A stretch of 34,362 nt of DNA from assembly GCA_017431365.1 (NCBI GenBank), contig JAFRLF010000172.1, positions 1 through 34,362 of the forward strand, in the 5' to 3' direction. The notes below the pieces were generated by a model. It was not told the DNA's origin and ran no database searches. It saw nothing but the letters and a program-made list of their open reading frames with translations. Below are positions 6,961 through 15,603 of this stretch, in pieces (within the stretch, counting starts at the first letter, position 1; the number at the start of each line of letters is the position of its first letter). This DNA comes from Clostridia bacterium. GTDB taxonomy: Bacteria > Bacillota > Clostridia > Christensenellales > Aristaeellaceae. Position numbers and translations under genes: made by a program.

Positions 6961-7872
6961 TCAGCCCTTCACCGCGCCGAGCATGATGCCCTTGGTGAAG
7001 AAGCGCTGCATATAGGGGTACACGCACAGGATCGGCACGACGGTGACAAAGCTCATCGCCATGCGCAGGGTGCTGTTGGAGACCTTCACGCCCGCGCCGG
7101 CCGCCGCGCCCGCCTGTGTGTTGACGGCGTTCTGCTGCAGCTTCTGATACAAGAGGTACTGCAGGCAGTGCAGGGAAGCGCTCTTTCTCCCCTGCATGAA
7201 GAACATGTCGTCCGACCAGGCGTTCCACTGGTTCACGGCCGCGAAGACCGCGATCGTCGCGATGATGGGCTTGGACAGGGGCAGGATGATCTGCCAGAAC
7301 GTGCGGAGGATGCCCGCGCCGTCGATCTCGGCCGCCTCGGTCAGCTCGGCGGGGATGCCCTCGATGTACGTCTTGATCAGGATCAGGAAGTACGCCTGCA
7401 CCGCCGTGGGCAGGATGTAGACGAGGAAGTTGTTCTTCAGGCCGATGTTGGAAATCGTCAGATAATACGGTATGAAGCCCGCGTTGACGTACATCGTGAT
7501 GATGAAGAAGCGGTACAGCAGCTTTTTCGTCGGCAGGTCCTTGTTGGCCAGCAGATACGCCGCGAAGGACGAGCACGCCAGCGTGAGGCACGTTCCCGTG
7601 ATCGTGCGGGCGAAGGCGATCCATATGCTGGAGCCGATGCCCGCGATCTTCATCATCTCGCCGTAGGCCTCGGTGGTGAAGTCGATCGGGATCAGGAACA
7701 CGCCGCGGTTGACCGCCGCCGGCGTCGAAAACGAGTTGACGAAGATATACCACAGCGGATAGACGCACATAAACGCGAACAGGCCCACGATCACGCAGAT
7801 CACGACTTCGTGAATCGTCCATTTGGCCTTCTGTTGAATCTTCGGCTGTTTGGCCGTTGCCTGAGTGTTCAT
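6961..7872 (-). CDS. Carbohydrate ABC transporter permease C, operon 1 (LplC/YtcP-like)
   Basis: A 303-residue inner-membrane permease of the CUT1 sugar importer family with about six transmembrane helices. The EAA loop that contacts the ATPase is visible as ELTEAAEIDGAG followed by IILPLSKP near residues 177-202. It ends in the GAVKG tail usual for this family. ATG at 7872 follows GGGAGGT. It is 15 bases behind permease B and pairs with it in one channel. No ATPase gene is nearby. Confidence 0.93.
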   Translation of the reverse strand: MNTQATAKQPKIQQKAKWTIHEVVICVIVGLFAFMCVYPLWYIFVNSFSTPAAVNRGVFLIPIDFTTEAYGEMMKIAGIGSSIWIAFARTITGTCLTLACSSFAAYLLANKDLPTKKLLYRFFIITMYVNAGFIPYYLTISNIGLKNNFLVYILPTAVQAYFLILIKTYIEGIPAELTEAAEIDGAGILRTFWQIILPLSKPIIATIAVFAAVNQWNAWSDDMFFMQGRKSASLHCLQYLLYQKLQQNAVNTQAGAAAGAGVKVSNSTLRMAMSFVTVVPILCVYPYMQRFFTKGIMLGAVKG

Positions 7873-7887
7873 ATCAGTACCTCCCTA

Positions 7888-8850
7888 TCAGAAGATCGAC
7901 GTGCCGCGCAGCTTCTTCGAACCGATGTTCGCCGCGGTCAGCAAGAGGATGCTGACGACGGATTTGAAGATGCCCATCGCGGTAGCCAGGGAGTATTCCA
8001 TGTTCTTGATACCCATGCGGTAGACGTAGGTGTCGAACACCTCGAGCTTGTCCCAGGTCATGCCCGTCGCCAGCAGCCAGAACTGGTCAAAGCCGTTGGA
8101 GAGCATGTTGGATATGGCCAGCAGCAGCAGCACGAAGAACGTGGGCAGAAGCCCGGGCACGGTGATGTGGAGGACCTTTTTCCACGCGTCCGCGCCGTCC
8201 ACGTCCGCGGCCTCGTAGAGCTCCTGGTCGATGGAGGTGATCGAGGACAGGTAGATGATCGCGTTGTAGCCCAGGCTCTTCCACACGCCGATGCTCACCT
8301 GAATGGTCCAGGCGTGCTCGTAATTCGTCAGCGGGCTCAGCGGCGATGACACCAGCCCCAGCCGCATCAGGATGATGTTCATCGCGCTGCTCTCCGAGGC
8401 GATCAGCATGAACACGATCGAGTACACCAGAACCCAGGACAGGAAATTCGGGATCGAGGAGGCCGTCTGCACCAGCTTTGCAAAGCGCGGGCGCTTCACC
8501 ATGGACAGGGCTATGGCAAAGATCGCCGGCAGCACCGAGCAGCAGATGTTCATCGACGAAATGGTCAGCGTGTTGCGCATGACCTTGATGAAGTCCGCAG
8601 AATTGCCGAAAATGCGCCTGAAATACTTCAGTCCCACGAATTTGGACTCAAACATGGATACGCCGGGCGTGAAATCCACAAAGGCGTACCCCCAGCCGAA
8701 CAGCGGCGCGTACGAGAACACGAACACCAGCGCCATAAAGGGCAGCAGCAAAAGCACGAGCTTGAGCTGCTTCTTCTTCCGGCCGTTCCAGCCGCTCCGC
8801 TTCACAGCGCGAGCCTCACCCGTCATGAAAAACACCATCCTCTTCCCCAT
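7888..8850 (-). CDS. Carbohydrate ABC transporter permease B, operon 1 (LplB-like)
   Basis: A 320-residue permease partner with an N-terminal basic stretch (RKKKQLK), about six transmembrane helices and the EAA loop ELYEAADVDGAD followed by ITVPGLLP. It is the first gene of operon 1. The start is uncertain: ATG at 8850 lacks a clear ribosome site, and in-frame ATGs at 8838 and 8826 lie next to GGGAAGAGG. Transcription should begin from the promoter at 8893-8921. Confidence 0.9.
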   Translation of the reverse strand: MGKRMVFFMTGEARAVKRSGWNGRKKKQLKLVLLLLPFMALVFVFSYAPLFGWGYAFVDFTPGVSMFESKFVGLKYFRRIFGNSADFIKVMRNTLTISSMNICCSVLPAIFAIALSMVKRPRFAKLVQTASSIPNFLSWVLVYSIVFMLIASESSAMNIILMRLGLVSSPLSPLTNYEHAWTIQVSIGVWKSLGYNAIIYLSSITSIDQELYEAADVDGADAWKKVLHITVPGLLPTFFVLLLLAISNMLSNGFDQFWLLATGMTWDKLEVFDTYVYRMGIKNMEYSLATAMGIFKSVVSILLLTAANIGSKKLRGTSIF

Positions 8851-8892
8851 TGATCGTTCTTAATCCATGTATAACGAATGCTTCTCGCAAAA

Positions 8893-8921
8893 ATTATAAC
8901 ACCTGTATTTTAAGATTACAA
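8893..8921 (-). promoter_or_regulatory. Promoter of sugar operon 1
   Basis: Read on the minus strand: -35 TTGTAA (8916-8921), 17 bases, then an extended -10 TGTTATAAT whose TATAAT covers 8893-8898. Just upstream, ACAATAC (8919-8925) and GTATTGT (8941-8947) form an inverted repeat overlapping the -35 box, a plausible operator. Confidence 0.8.
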
Positions 8922-8948
8922 TACACAATATATTGCATTTGTATTGTT

Positions 8949-8982
8949 AATATGTCCGCGTCTGATACAGCGCGGACATATT
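8949..8982 (-). terminator. Stem-loop downstream of the GH2 gene
   Basis: A perfect 12-base stem AATATGTCCGCG (8949-8960) / CGCGGACATATT (8971-8982) with a 10-base loop lies just after the GH2 stop and before the operon 1 promoter. It lacks a T-run in either direction, so it may be a weak terminator or 3' stabiliser, or possibly an operator. Confidence 0.55.
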
Positions 8983-9011
8983 ACATATTCTTGAGTTCGA
9001 ACACCTGTTTG

Positions 9012-11303
9012 TCAGTTGCGCAGGTCAAATTCGAGACTGGCGGTCAGGCCGGAAGCCGTACGCGCGTAAAGGCGCGCGCTTCCGGGCGTGCGGCCGGCGC
9101 GAACATAGACCACCGCGCGTCCCTCGAGCGTCATGCGGGCCTTCTCGCTGTAGGGCGTCAGGTCGTCCGGCCGTCCGTTCTCCATGCCGAGGATCTCGAC
9201 ATCGCCGACGGCCTGGCAGAACACGCATTCGTCGGTCGCCGGGTTGCCCTTTTCGTCGCGCAAATCGATTTCCACGCGGGCCACGGCCGCGCCGTCCGCC
9301 TTCAGCTCGGACGAGGCGCACGCAAGCCCGAGTTCGCAGGCCGCGCCGGGCGTCGCGATGCCGTCGGAGGCGTGCTCCGTCCTCACAGCCAGCTGACCGT
9401 CGCAGTAATCGACGTCCCAGCAAGCGCAGCCGTCGACGACGTCCTTCTTCCCCAGCGACACGCCGTTCAGGCAGAGCTCCGCCCAGGGCTCGTTCGTATA
9501 GCAGACCACGGTCTTCTTCTCGCCCGGGGCGCCCGCCCAGCGGAAGCTCTCGTGCCGCCGGCGCGGATCGTCCTCCGCCGCGGCCACGGCGATTTTAGCA
9601 AAGGGCTCGTCCGTCCACAGGGCCTTGCGCAGGTAGTACAGCGGCTTTTCGAAGCCGGCCAGGTTCATCGCGCCGGCCTGTGAAATGCGCATCGGCCAGC
9701 CGGGGCATTCGCCCAGGAAGTCGACCCCCGTCCACAGGAACTGCCCTGCAATGTAGTCGTGATCGGTCACGGCCTTCCAGGCCTCGGGCGAATGGCTGTT
9801 CTCGCTGCCCAGGATCACGCGGCCGGGGTATTTTGCATGGTCCTCCTCGTAGAAGTGCTCGCGGTAGTTGTAGCCGGACATGTCCAGCGCGTCGGCGAAG
9901 CCCGTCAGGTTCGACAATTCCGGGAACGACAGCGCGCTGATCACCGGGCGGGAGTCGTCCACGCGGTGGGCGATGGCCGTCAGCTCGCGCGCCACGGTCG
10001 CCAGCCTGCCGGCGTCTGGCTTGCGGACGTCGTACATCCGCTCCGCCTGGGGCTTGTTGGCGTCGTTGTTGCCGAGAACCTCTTTGAAAAGCGGCGTCAC
10101 ATAAGGGTCGTTGGGGTAGTCGATCTCGTTGCCGATGGACCACATGATGACGCAGGGGTGATTGCGGTCGCGCTCGATCATGGACGTCAGGTCGGCCTCG
10201 TGCCACTGGGGGAAGTCCTCCGCGTAGCCGAAATGCTTCGGCGGATAGACGTTGTGCCCCTGCCACCACTTGTTCTTCGTGCCCTCCCACTCGTCGAAGG
10301 CCTCGTCCATGACCAGCAGGCCCATCTCGTCGCACAGGTCCAGAAGGTCCGGATCCGGCGGGTTGTGGGACGTGCGCAGCGCGTTGCAGCCCATGGCCTT
10401 GAGGCGGCGGATCCTGTCCGCCCAGACTTCCTTCGGCACGGCGGCGCCCAGGCAGCCCGCGTCGTGATGGACGCACACGCCCTTGAGCTTCATGTTCACG
10501 CCGTTCAGGAAGAACCCCTTGTCGGCGTCGAAGCGCGCCTCGCGCACGCCGAAGGGAATGTCCACGCGATCCTGCAATTCGCCGGCCGAGAAGGCCTCGG
10601 CGGTCAGCGTGTACAGATACGGCGTTTCGGGGCTCCAGAGCCTGGGTTCGTCGACGCGCATCACGATAGTTCCGCACTCGCCCTCGGCCTCACATTGGGC
10701 CACGGCGCTGCCCTCCGCGTCCTTCAGCGCGAAGGCGACCCTGTCCGCGCCCGTCGTCTGATAGCGAATCGTCAGTTCGGCCTCGCCGCCGCTCAGCCGC
10801 GACGTCCGCGCGAACACGCCGTTCACCGCGAAGCCCTTATCCCCCGTTATTTCCAGGCGCACGTGCCGGTCGATGCCGCTGCCCGTGTACCAGCGGGAGT
10901 CCGCCACGTCCTCGTGCTCCACGCGCACGGCGAGGACGTTTTCGCCCGGGCGGACGAAATCCGTGATGTCATAGGTGAAACTCGTGTACCCGTAGGCGTG
11001 CTTCCCCAGGTAGTTGCTGTTGATCCATACCTTCGAATGTTTGTACACGCCCTTGAAGGTCACGCGCACGCGCTGCCCCTTTACGCCCTCGGGCAGCTCG
11101 AAATGCCGCCTGTACCAGGCCGTCCCGCCGGGCAGATACCCCGTGCCGCTGGAGTTCGCCTTGTCGAAGGGGTGTTCCACCGCCCAGTCGTGCGGCAGGG
11201 TCACCCTGCGCCACGCCCTGTCGTCATAGCCCATAAAGTCGGCGTCCGCGACGTCCCCGAGGTGAAACAGCCAGTTCGCGTCGATTTTGCATTTAGCGAT
11301 CAT
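9012..11303 (-). CDS. Glycoside hydrolase family 2 enzyme (beta-galactosidase-like)
   Basis: A 763-residue cytoplasmic enzyme. The order is an N-terminal jelly-roll sugar-binding domain (residues about 1-150, with GTGYLPGGTAWYRRHF), an immunoglobulin-like domain (about 155-255), a TIM barrel (about 258-560) and C-terminal beta domains resembling DUF4982 and an Ig-like fold. WSIGNEID at 388-395 gives Glu393 as acid/base; LGSENSHS at 498-505 gives Glu501 as nucleophile. GH2 also includes glucuronidases and other exo-acting enzymes; the architecture favours beta-galactosidase-like activity, but substrate is not proven. ATG at 11303 follows GGAGG. It is the last gene of operon 2, after a stem-loop behind binding protein 2. 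Confidence 0.88.
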   Translation of the reverse strand: MIAKCKIDANWLFHLGDVADADFMGYDDRAWRRVTLPHDWAVEHPFDKANSSGTGYLPGGTAWYRRHFELPEGVKGQRVRVTFKGVYKHSKVWINSNYLGKHAYGYTSFTYDITDFVRPGENVLAVRVEHEDVADSRWYTGSGIDRHVRLEITGDKGFAVNGVFARTSRLSGGEAELTIRYQTTGADRVAFALKDAEGSAVAQCEAEGECGTIVMRVDEPRLWSPETPYLYTLTAEAFSAGELQDRVDIPFGVREARFDADKGFFLNGVNMKLKGVCVHHDAGCLGAAVPKEVWADRIRRLKAMGCNALRTSHNPPDPDLLDLCDEMGLLVMDEAFDEWEGTKNKWWQGHNVYPPKHFGYAEDFPQWHEADLTSMIERDRNHPCVIMWSIGNEIDYPNDPYVTPLFKEVLGNNDANKPQAERMYDVRKPDAGRLATVARELTAIAHRVDDSRPVISALSFPELSNLTGFADALDMSGYNYREHFYEEDHAKYPGRVILGSENSHSPEAWKAVTDHDYIAGQFLWTGVDFLGECPGWPMRISQAGAMNLAGFEKPLYYLRKALWTDEPFAKIAVAAAEDDPRRRHESFRWAGAPGEKKTVVCYTNEPWAELCLNGVSLGKKDVVDGCACWDVDYCDGQLAVRTEHASDGIATPGAACELGLACASSELKADGAAVARVEIDLRDEKGNPATDECVFCQAVGDVEILGMENGRPDDLTPYSEKARMTLEGRAVVYVRAGRTPGSARLYARTASGLTASLEFDLRN

Positions 11304-11367
11304 AAACAGCCTCCGTTCAATTTCAGTGACCCCGATCCGCTCGCGCGCGGACCGACGCCATAAAGAA

Positions 11368-11402
11368 GGGGATGCCCCTCGCGCAAAGCGCCGGACATCC
11401 CC
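11368..11402 (-). terminator. Stem-loop between binding-protein gene 2 and the GH2 gene
   Basis: GGGGATG (11368-11374) pairs with CATCCCC (11396-11402); the interior can pair further as a GC-rich cruciform. On the minus strand it is followed by TTCTTTA. It would partly terminate or stabilise the binding-protein message before the hydrolase. Confidence 0.65.
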
Positions 11403-11416
11403 ACGCGGGTCAGAAA

Positions 11417-13009
11417 TCAGTTCTTGTAGGTCGCGTCGATCTGAGCCTGCAGCTCGGCGGTGACTTCGTCAACGCCCGCGGCGCGCAGGGCATCCTGGAA
11501 CTCGGCAACCATGTCCTCGGCCGTGCCGTCGTACTGGCCGAAGCAGATGTACTTCATGTAGGTGTTGTAGGTCTCGTTGCACTGGTTGATGTAGGACTGC
11601 ACCATGCTGTTGTCGAAGACGAACGCTTCGTAGGGGTACATGACGGCGATCGCGTCGTACTCATCGTACAGGGCGTTGATGGCGTCCCAGTTCATCTGAG
11701 CGCTGGGGATCTCCAGATCGTCGTTGCGGCCCCACCACCAGTTGGTGGAGATGCTGTCGTTGTCGGCGACATAGGTGTCGGGGGTGTAACGATAGCCGTT
11801 CTCGTCGATGGCGTAGGTGCGGCCTTCCAGACCGTAGTTGAACAGGTCATAGGACTCGCGGTCGTTGCGCAGCAGGTCGTAGACCATCAGCGTGCGCTCC
11901 GGATTGGCGGAAGCGGCGGACACGGCGGCAACACCATGGGTCACCAGGTCGCGGGTCACGTAGCCGGCTTCCTTGCCCCAGTAGTAGAAGCCAACGTCGG
12001 CGTCTTCGTCATCGATGTACATGGTGTTGTCGGTGCTGGCGTTGGGGGAAACCAGGCCGGTCCAGGTCTGGGTGTGGTGCTGCTCGAGAGCGACCTTGCC
12101 CTGACGGAACTCGAGACGGTTGTCAGCGCCGGTGTTGGACAGAACGTCGGTCGGCCACACGCCGATCTCGTCCCATTCCTTCATCAGGTTGGCGTACTCG
12201 ACGAGCTTGTCGGTCTCCTCGAGGTACAGGCAGTTGATGGTGTACGGATCGTCCAGATAGCCGCCCCAGATGGCGCCGCTGGCCAGACCGTCGATGGAAC
12301 GCCACTTCACGAAGGAAGTGATGTAGCCGCCAGCCGGATAGGCCGTGCCGTCGGTGTCCCACAGGGCGAGCAGCTTGTCGCCGTAGGCTTCCTTGACGTA
12401 CTTGACGTAGGTGGTCAGGTCAGCCCAGGTCTCGCAGCCGTTCTCGAGGCCGGCTTCCTTCGCCCAGTCCAGACGATAGGCGAAGCCATGGTTGGTCCAC
12501 TGAGAGTAGTTGTCCTCGGGGATGAAGTAGATGTTGCCGTCGTAGGTGCAGACATCCCAATGCTCCTGAGGAACGGTCGCCCAGGTCACGGGCGCGTACT
12601 TCTCAAGCATCTCGGGAGCCAGCTCGAGGAAGCCACCGCGCTTGGCATTCGGCCACGCGTCCAGCCAGTCGGTGGAAGAGCCGATCAGGTCGATGGAGCC
12701 GTCCATGGACGCGATGCGCAGGTTGTAGTTGGCCAGATAGTCGGTCCAGGAGATCCAGACGATGTTCAGCTCGGCGTTGACCTTCTCGGTCAGGATCTCG
12801 TTCAGAGCGGCCATCATCTCGGCGTTGGCGCCGGTCGTGGGAGCGTCGCCCGTCGTCATGTAGTTGATGACCACATGATTGGACGTGTCGACGTCGGCCC
12901 AGGTCTCAGCCCAGACGTCCTCGGCGTTGTCCACGGAAATGCCTTCCGCGTACGCCATGACGCCCAGAGCCATCACACAGGCCAGAAGCAGGCAAAGGAA
13001 CTTTTTCAT
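11417..13009 (-). CDS. Carbohydrate ABC transporter solute-binding protein 2 (LipO/YtcQ-like)
   Basis: A 530-residue secreted sugar-binding protein. The signal peptide is MKKFLCLLLACVMALGVMAYA with a likely signal peptidase I site before EGIS. The cysteines at 6 and 11 sit inside the hydrophobic core and are poorly placed for lipidation. The mature part is acidic and rich in Trp and Tyr, as expected for a glycan binder. ATG at 13009 follows AAAGGAGAGGG. By comparison with operons 1, 3 and 4 it should directly follow permease C, but here an AT-rich cassette of about 1.5 kb lies between them. Confidence 0.9.
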   Translation of the reverse strand: MKKFLCLLLACVMALGVMAYAEGISVDNAEDVWAETWADVDTSNHVVINYMTTGDAPTTGANAEMMAALNEILTEKVNAELNIVWISWTDYLANYNLRIASMDGSIDLIGSSTDWLDAWPNAKRGGFLELAPEMLEKYAPVTWATVPQEHWDVCTYDGNIYFIPEDNYSQWTNHGFAYRLDWAKEAGLENGCETWADLTTYVKYVKEAYGDKLLALWDTDGTAYPAGGYITSFVKWRSIDGLASGAIWGGYLDDPYTINCLYLEETDKLVEYANLMKEWDEIGVWPTDVLSNTGADNRLEFRQGKVALEQHHTQTWTGLVSPNASTDNTMYIDDEDADVGFYYWGKEAGYVTRDLVTHGVAAVSAASANPERTLMVYDLLRNDRESYDLFNYGLEGRTYAIDENGYRYTPDTYVADNDSISTNWWWGRNDDLEIPSAQMNWDAINALYDEYDAIAVMYPYEAFVFDNSMVQSYINQCNETYNTYMKYICFGQYDGTAEDMVAEFQDALRAAGVDEVTAELQAQIDATYKN

Positions 13010-13041
13010 GGGAACCCTCTCCTTTTGTTTATTTGTCTTGG

Positions 13042-13057
13042 CGGGCTTTATGTCCCG
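13042..13057 (-). other. Small stem-loop upstream of binding-protein gene 2
   Basis: CGGG (13042-13045) and CCCG (13054-13057) can pair around eight bases. It is weak alone and listed because operons 1 and 3 have a hairpin in the same place. Confidence 0.3.
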
Positions 13058-13101
13058 TTACAACCATAAAATGTATTCCCGAGGATACTCTACAGTATTA
13101 A

Positions 13102-13566
13102 TCATGCTTCATTGTTCTCTTCAATTATCTGAAGACCTAATGATCGTATGTAAATTTTTATACCACTACTGAAGCTTACTATAAACTCAACAAAACCATG
13201 TTCCAATATACAATATGCTTTTTGCAACTCATCCATAAATGGAGTATTATTTTCATTCATATTTGATTTAATTTCAAGGACAAGAGCGTCAGAAAAATAG
13301 AGATTCAATCTTTTATTTAGGTATTGTAGTTCGAGAGTAAAGCTAGGATAACCAAAGGAGGCGTTGATTGGATTATCGCAAAGAAAGCTCTTAAACAAAA
13401 ATCCATGTAGATATGGGTGTTCTGAATCTGTCAATAACAAATACAATTTATTATCTATGTAAGCCTTCATCTCTCGCAAGATAGCATTATACTCTTCATT
13501 TGGCCATAATTCAGGTTCTTGTGATACTAAATCTCGAATTTCCAAAAATACCACCTTCTTGTTCAC
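13102..13566 (-). CDS. Unrecognised 154-residue protein, AT-rich cassette gene 3 (possible immunity protein)
   Basis: Not recognised. It is acidic and soluble with no signal or membrane segment, containing SFTLELQYLNKRLNLYF and a C-terminal FVEFIVSFSSG. The frame opens at GTG 13566, which overlaps by four bases (GTGA) the stop of the short frame 13563-13706. A TTG at 13545 with AAGGTGG five bases upstream is an alternative start. Base composition is far AT-richer than the sugar operon around it, so it is probably transferred. The overlap with the end of an upstream frame resembles toxin-immunity layouts, but that is inference only. Confidence 0.6.
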   Translation of the reverse strand: MNKKVVFLEIRDLVSQEPELWPNEEYNAILREMKAYIDNKLYLLLTDSEHPYLHGFLFKSFLCDNPINASFGYPSFTLELQYLNKRLNLYFSDALVLEIKSNMNENNTPFMDELQKAYCILEHGFVEFIVSFSSGIKIYIRSLGLQIIEENNEA

Positions 13567-13706
13567 GGAAAAACAGGAATGAAAGGTAGACTAGGTACGA
13601 ATTCAAGCGGTCCTATAAACACGTCTGGAAAGGGTATTATCATATATGGTGGATACAAGGACTTTGAAGGTAAATACTCACCGTGTCCATCCTCAAATTC
13701 ATGATT
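13563..13706 (-). pseudogene. Remnant reading frame without a usable start (possible toxin C-terminus)
   Basis: A 47-codon frame with protein-like makeup, starting EFEDGHGEYLPSKSLYPPY and ending in a proline- and phenylalanine-rich tail. It follows a TAA with no ATG until codon 22. Its TGA overlaps the GTG start of the downstream gene by four bases, as in genuinely coupled genes. I read it as the surviving 3' end of a larger gene whose front was lost. The family is not recognised. Confidence 0.45.
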
Positions 13707-13758
13707 TTATTATACCATATGGTTGGATTCTACGCTGTAATATCTGTGCGGTGTTGCC

Positions 13759-14346
13759 CTATAGTTCTTTATTCAGTGTTGCCTTTATAACATTTTCAGG
13801 AATTTTAAAGACATATGCGTTCTGCTCCGCATCTGGTAAACAGCTATTGGCATATGAATAGATTATTCTTTCGGCTTCAGGAAGTATATATACATAATAT
13901 GGCTTTTCTGTACTAAGTTCATTATTTTCATTATACTTACCACCAAATCGTACGAAATAGGACTTAACTTTTTTATATAATGCTCTAAGACTGTCGTCAG
14001 TTCTGCGAAATATTCTGCCATCAAAATAATCACTGCTCAAGTATATTCGTCCGATTCTGCAATATATTGGAGAATCTACCGAACTTTTAACAAAACCAGT
14101 AATCATTTGTATACAGAATTTCTGGCGTTCGATCATACCAAGGTTTTTGTTCAATACTATCTTCTCATGTTCTAAGTCAGTTAAATAAACGATGCCGTTA
14201 TTGTTGATTTCAGATAAGTTGGTTATCTTGTAAAATTCCTTTTGTTTAATGAAAAAAACACTTATCTGAACTTCTTTTCTTTTAAGATAATCGAGCATAT
14301 TACAGACGTCAGACGACGTAGCCATAATATCGATCTGTGCACCCAT
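13759..14346 (-). CDS. Unrecognised 195-residue protein, AT-rich cassette gene 2
   Basis: Not recognised. It starts MGAQIDIMATSSDVCNMLDY, has a middle with many beta-like stretches (ISVFFIKQKEFYKITNL, GIVYLTDLEHEKIVL) and a basic C-terminal half (RALYKKVKSYFVRFGG). No signal peptide or membrane helix is seen. ATG at 14346 follows AAGGGAG, which lies in the last codons of cassette gene 1, so the two are translated together. Composition is AT-rich like the rest of the cassette. Confidence 0.65.
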   Translation of the reverse strand: MGAQIDIMATSSDVCNMLDYLKRKEVQISVFFIKQKEFYKITNLSEINNNGIVYLTDLEHEKIVLNKNLGMIERQKFCIQMITGFVKSSVDSPIYCRIGRIYLSSDYFDGRIFRRTDDSLRALYKKVKSYFVRFGGKYNENNELSTEKPYYVYILPEAERIIYSYANSCLPDAEQNAYVFKIPENVIKATLNKEL

Positions 14347-14350
14347 ACTG

Positions 14351-14581
14351 TCACTCCCTTATTTTATATGGGACAAAATATACATCAATATTACTACTAG
14401 CTATATCCTCAAGCGCAGATCTTTCTCGAGCTACAGGTGTCATTGAAACACCATTTATAACATCTACCATGAAAAAGCTCTCAGTTACAGACAGGACGGG
14501 AGCAGCGCCTCTGAAAACAATCTGATTCCCATTTGCCGCATCAGTTTCCACAGTCTCAGGATACGAAAAGGTCTTCAGCAC
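14351..14581 (-). CDS. Unrecognised 76-residue protein, AT-rich cassette gene 1
   Basis: A small soluble protein starting MLKTFSYPETVE and ending IDVYFVPYKIRE. GTG at 14581 is preferred as the start because GGGAGGT lies seven bases upstream; an ATG at 14599 precedes that ribosome site. Its end overlaps the ribosome site of cassette gene 2. It has no recognised domain. Its composition is intermediate between the cassette and the host operon. Confidence 0.55.
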   Translation of the reverse strand: MLKTFSYPETVETDAANGNQIVFRGAAPVLSVTESFFMVDVINGVSMTPVARERSALEDIASSNIDVYFVPYKIRE

Positions 14582-14664
14582 ACTGCTCACCTCCCACATA
14601 AAACGTTCAGTCAGTCAATACTCTATACAACAAACTTCAGCGGATACGCGATAGAAACCATGTC

Positions 14665-15591
14665 TTATCCCTTGACCGCGCCGACGGTCATGCCGCCGAT
14701 GAAGTAGCGCTGCACGAAGGGATACAGGAAGATGATGGGCCCTGTGGTCATCATGGCCGTGGCCATCTTCAGCGATTCGCTGGGCAGGTTGTTCACGTCC
14801 ACGTACTGGCTCGCCACGGAATTCTTCAGCGACTGAGCCTCGTTGACGATCTTATAAAGCCTGTACTGCAGGGGTAGGACCGTCTTGTTCTGCAGGAAAA
14901 GCGAGGACTGATACCACTCGTTCCAGTACCCCAGGGCGAGGAACAGGCCCACCGTCGCGAGGCCGGGCTTCAGCATGGGCATGACGATCTTCAGGAAGAT
15001 GCCGAAGTCGCCCGCGCCGTCGATCTTGCCGGATTCCGTCAGTTCGTGGGGCACGGATTTGGCGAAGTTCTTCATCAATATGATGAGCCACGAGGACATC
15101 ATCAGCGGCAGGAGGACCGCCAGGTAGTTGTTGTTGAGATGGTAGGTCTGGGTCATCAGCAGGTAGTAGGGCGCCAGACCGGCCTGGAACAGGCTGGTGA
15201 AGTAGATGAAGAAGGAGATCGCGTTGCGGTACGGGAAGTCCCTCCTCTGCAGGGCGTAGCCCGTCATCGCGCAGACGAACAGGCCGCAGGCCGTGCCAAC
15301 CAGCGTCATCGCGATGGTCAGTCCGTAGGACGCCCAGATCGTGCCGCCCTTGATGACCAGGTCGTACGCGTCCGTGTTGAACGAGCGCGGGATCAGCGTC
15401 ACGCCGTAGGAGATGATGTTCTCCTCGGTCTCAAACGAGGTCCCCAGGATGATCAGGAACGGGAAGATGCTCGCCAGGGCGAAGATCGTGATAAAGACGT
15501 AACCGATACCGCGGATGACGTAGTCCGACCCCGTCAGTTTGACCTTCGACACGCTGTCAAGCATGTCGTAATCTTTTTCTTTTCTGGCCAT
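14665..15591 (-). CDS. Carbohydrate ABC transporter permease C, operon 2 (LplC/YtcP-like)
   Basis: A 308-residue membrane permease with about six helices and the EAA loop ELTESGKIDGAG followed by IVMPMLKP; it ends GAVKG. ATG at 15591 follows GGAGGT in the 12-base gap behind permease B. It forms the channel with permease B of operon 2. The DNA turns AT-rich about 50 bases after its stop, where the cassette begins. Confidence 0.93.
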   Translation of the reverse strand: MARKEKDYDMLDSVSKVKLTGSDYVIRGIGYVFITIFALASIFPFLIILGTSFETEENIISYGVTLIPRSFNTDAYDLVIKGGTIWASYGLTIAMTLVGTACGLFVCAMTGYALQRRDFPYRNAISFFIYFTSLFQAGLAPYYLLMTQTYHLNNNYLAVLLPLMMSSWLIILMKNFAKSVPHELTESGKIDGAGDFGIFLKIVMPMLKPGLATVGLFLALGYWNEWYQSSLFLQNKTVLPLQYRLYKIVNEAQSLKNSVASQYVDVNNLPSESLKMATAMMTTGPIIFLYPFVQRYFIGGMTVGAVKG

Positions 15592-15603
15592 GTCGCACCT
15601 CCA

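Noticed and set aside
8949..8982. Confident Rho-independent terminator
   Set aside because: The stem is perfect but no T-run follows on either strand, so it is listed only as a probable weak terminator or structural element.
9759..11363. 534-codon plus-strand frame opposite the GH2 gene
   Set aside because: Antisense shadow; the GH2 frame has all catalytic motifs.
11417..13009. Lipoprotein signal in binding protein 2 (LLAC ending at residue 11)
   Set aside because: The cysteine falls in the middle of the hydrophobic core after only ten residues, and a clean signal peptidase I site follows further on.
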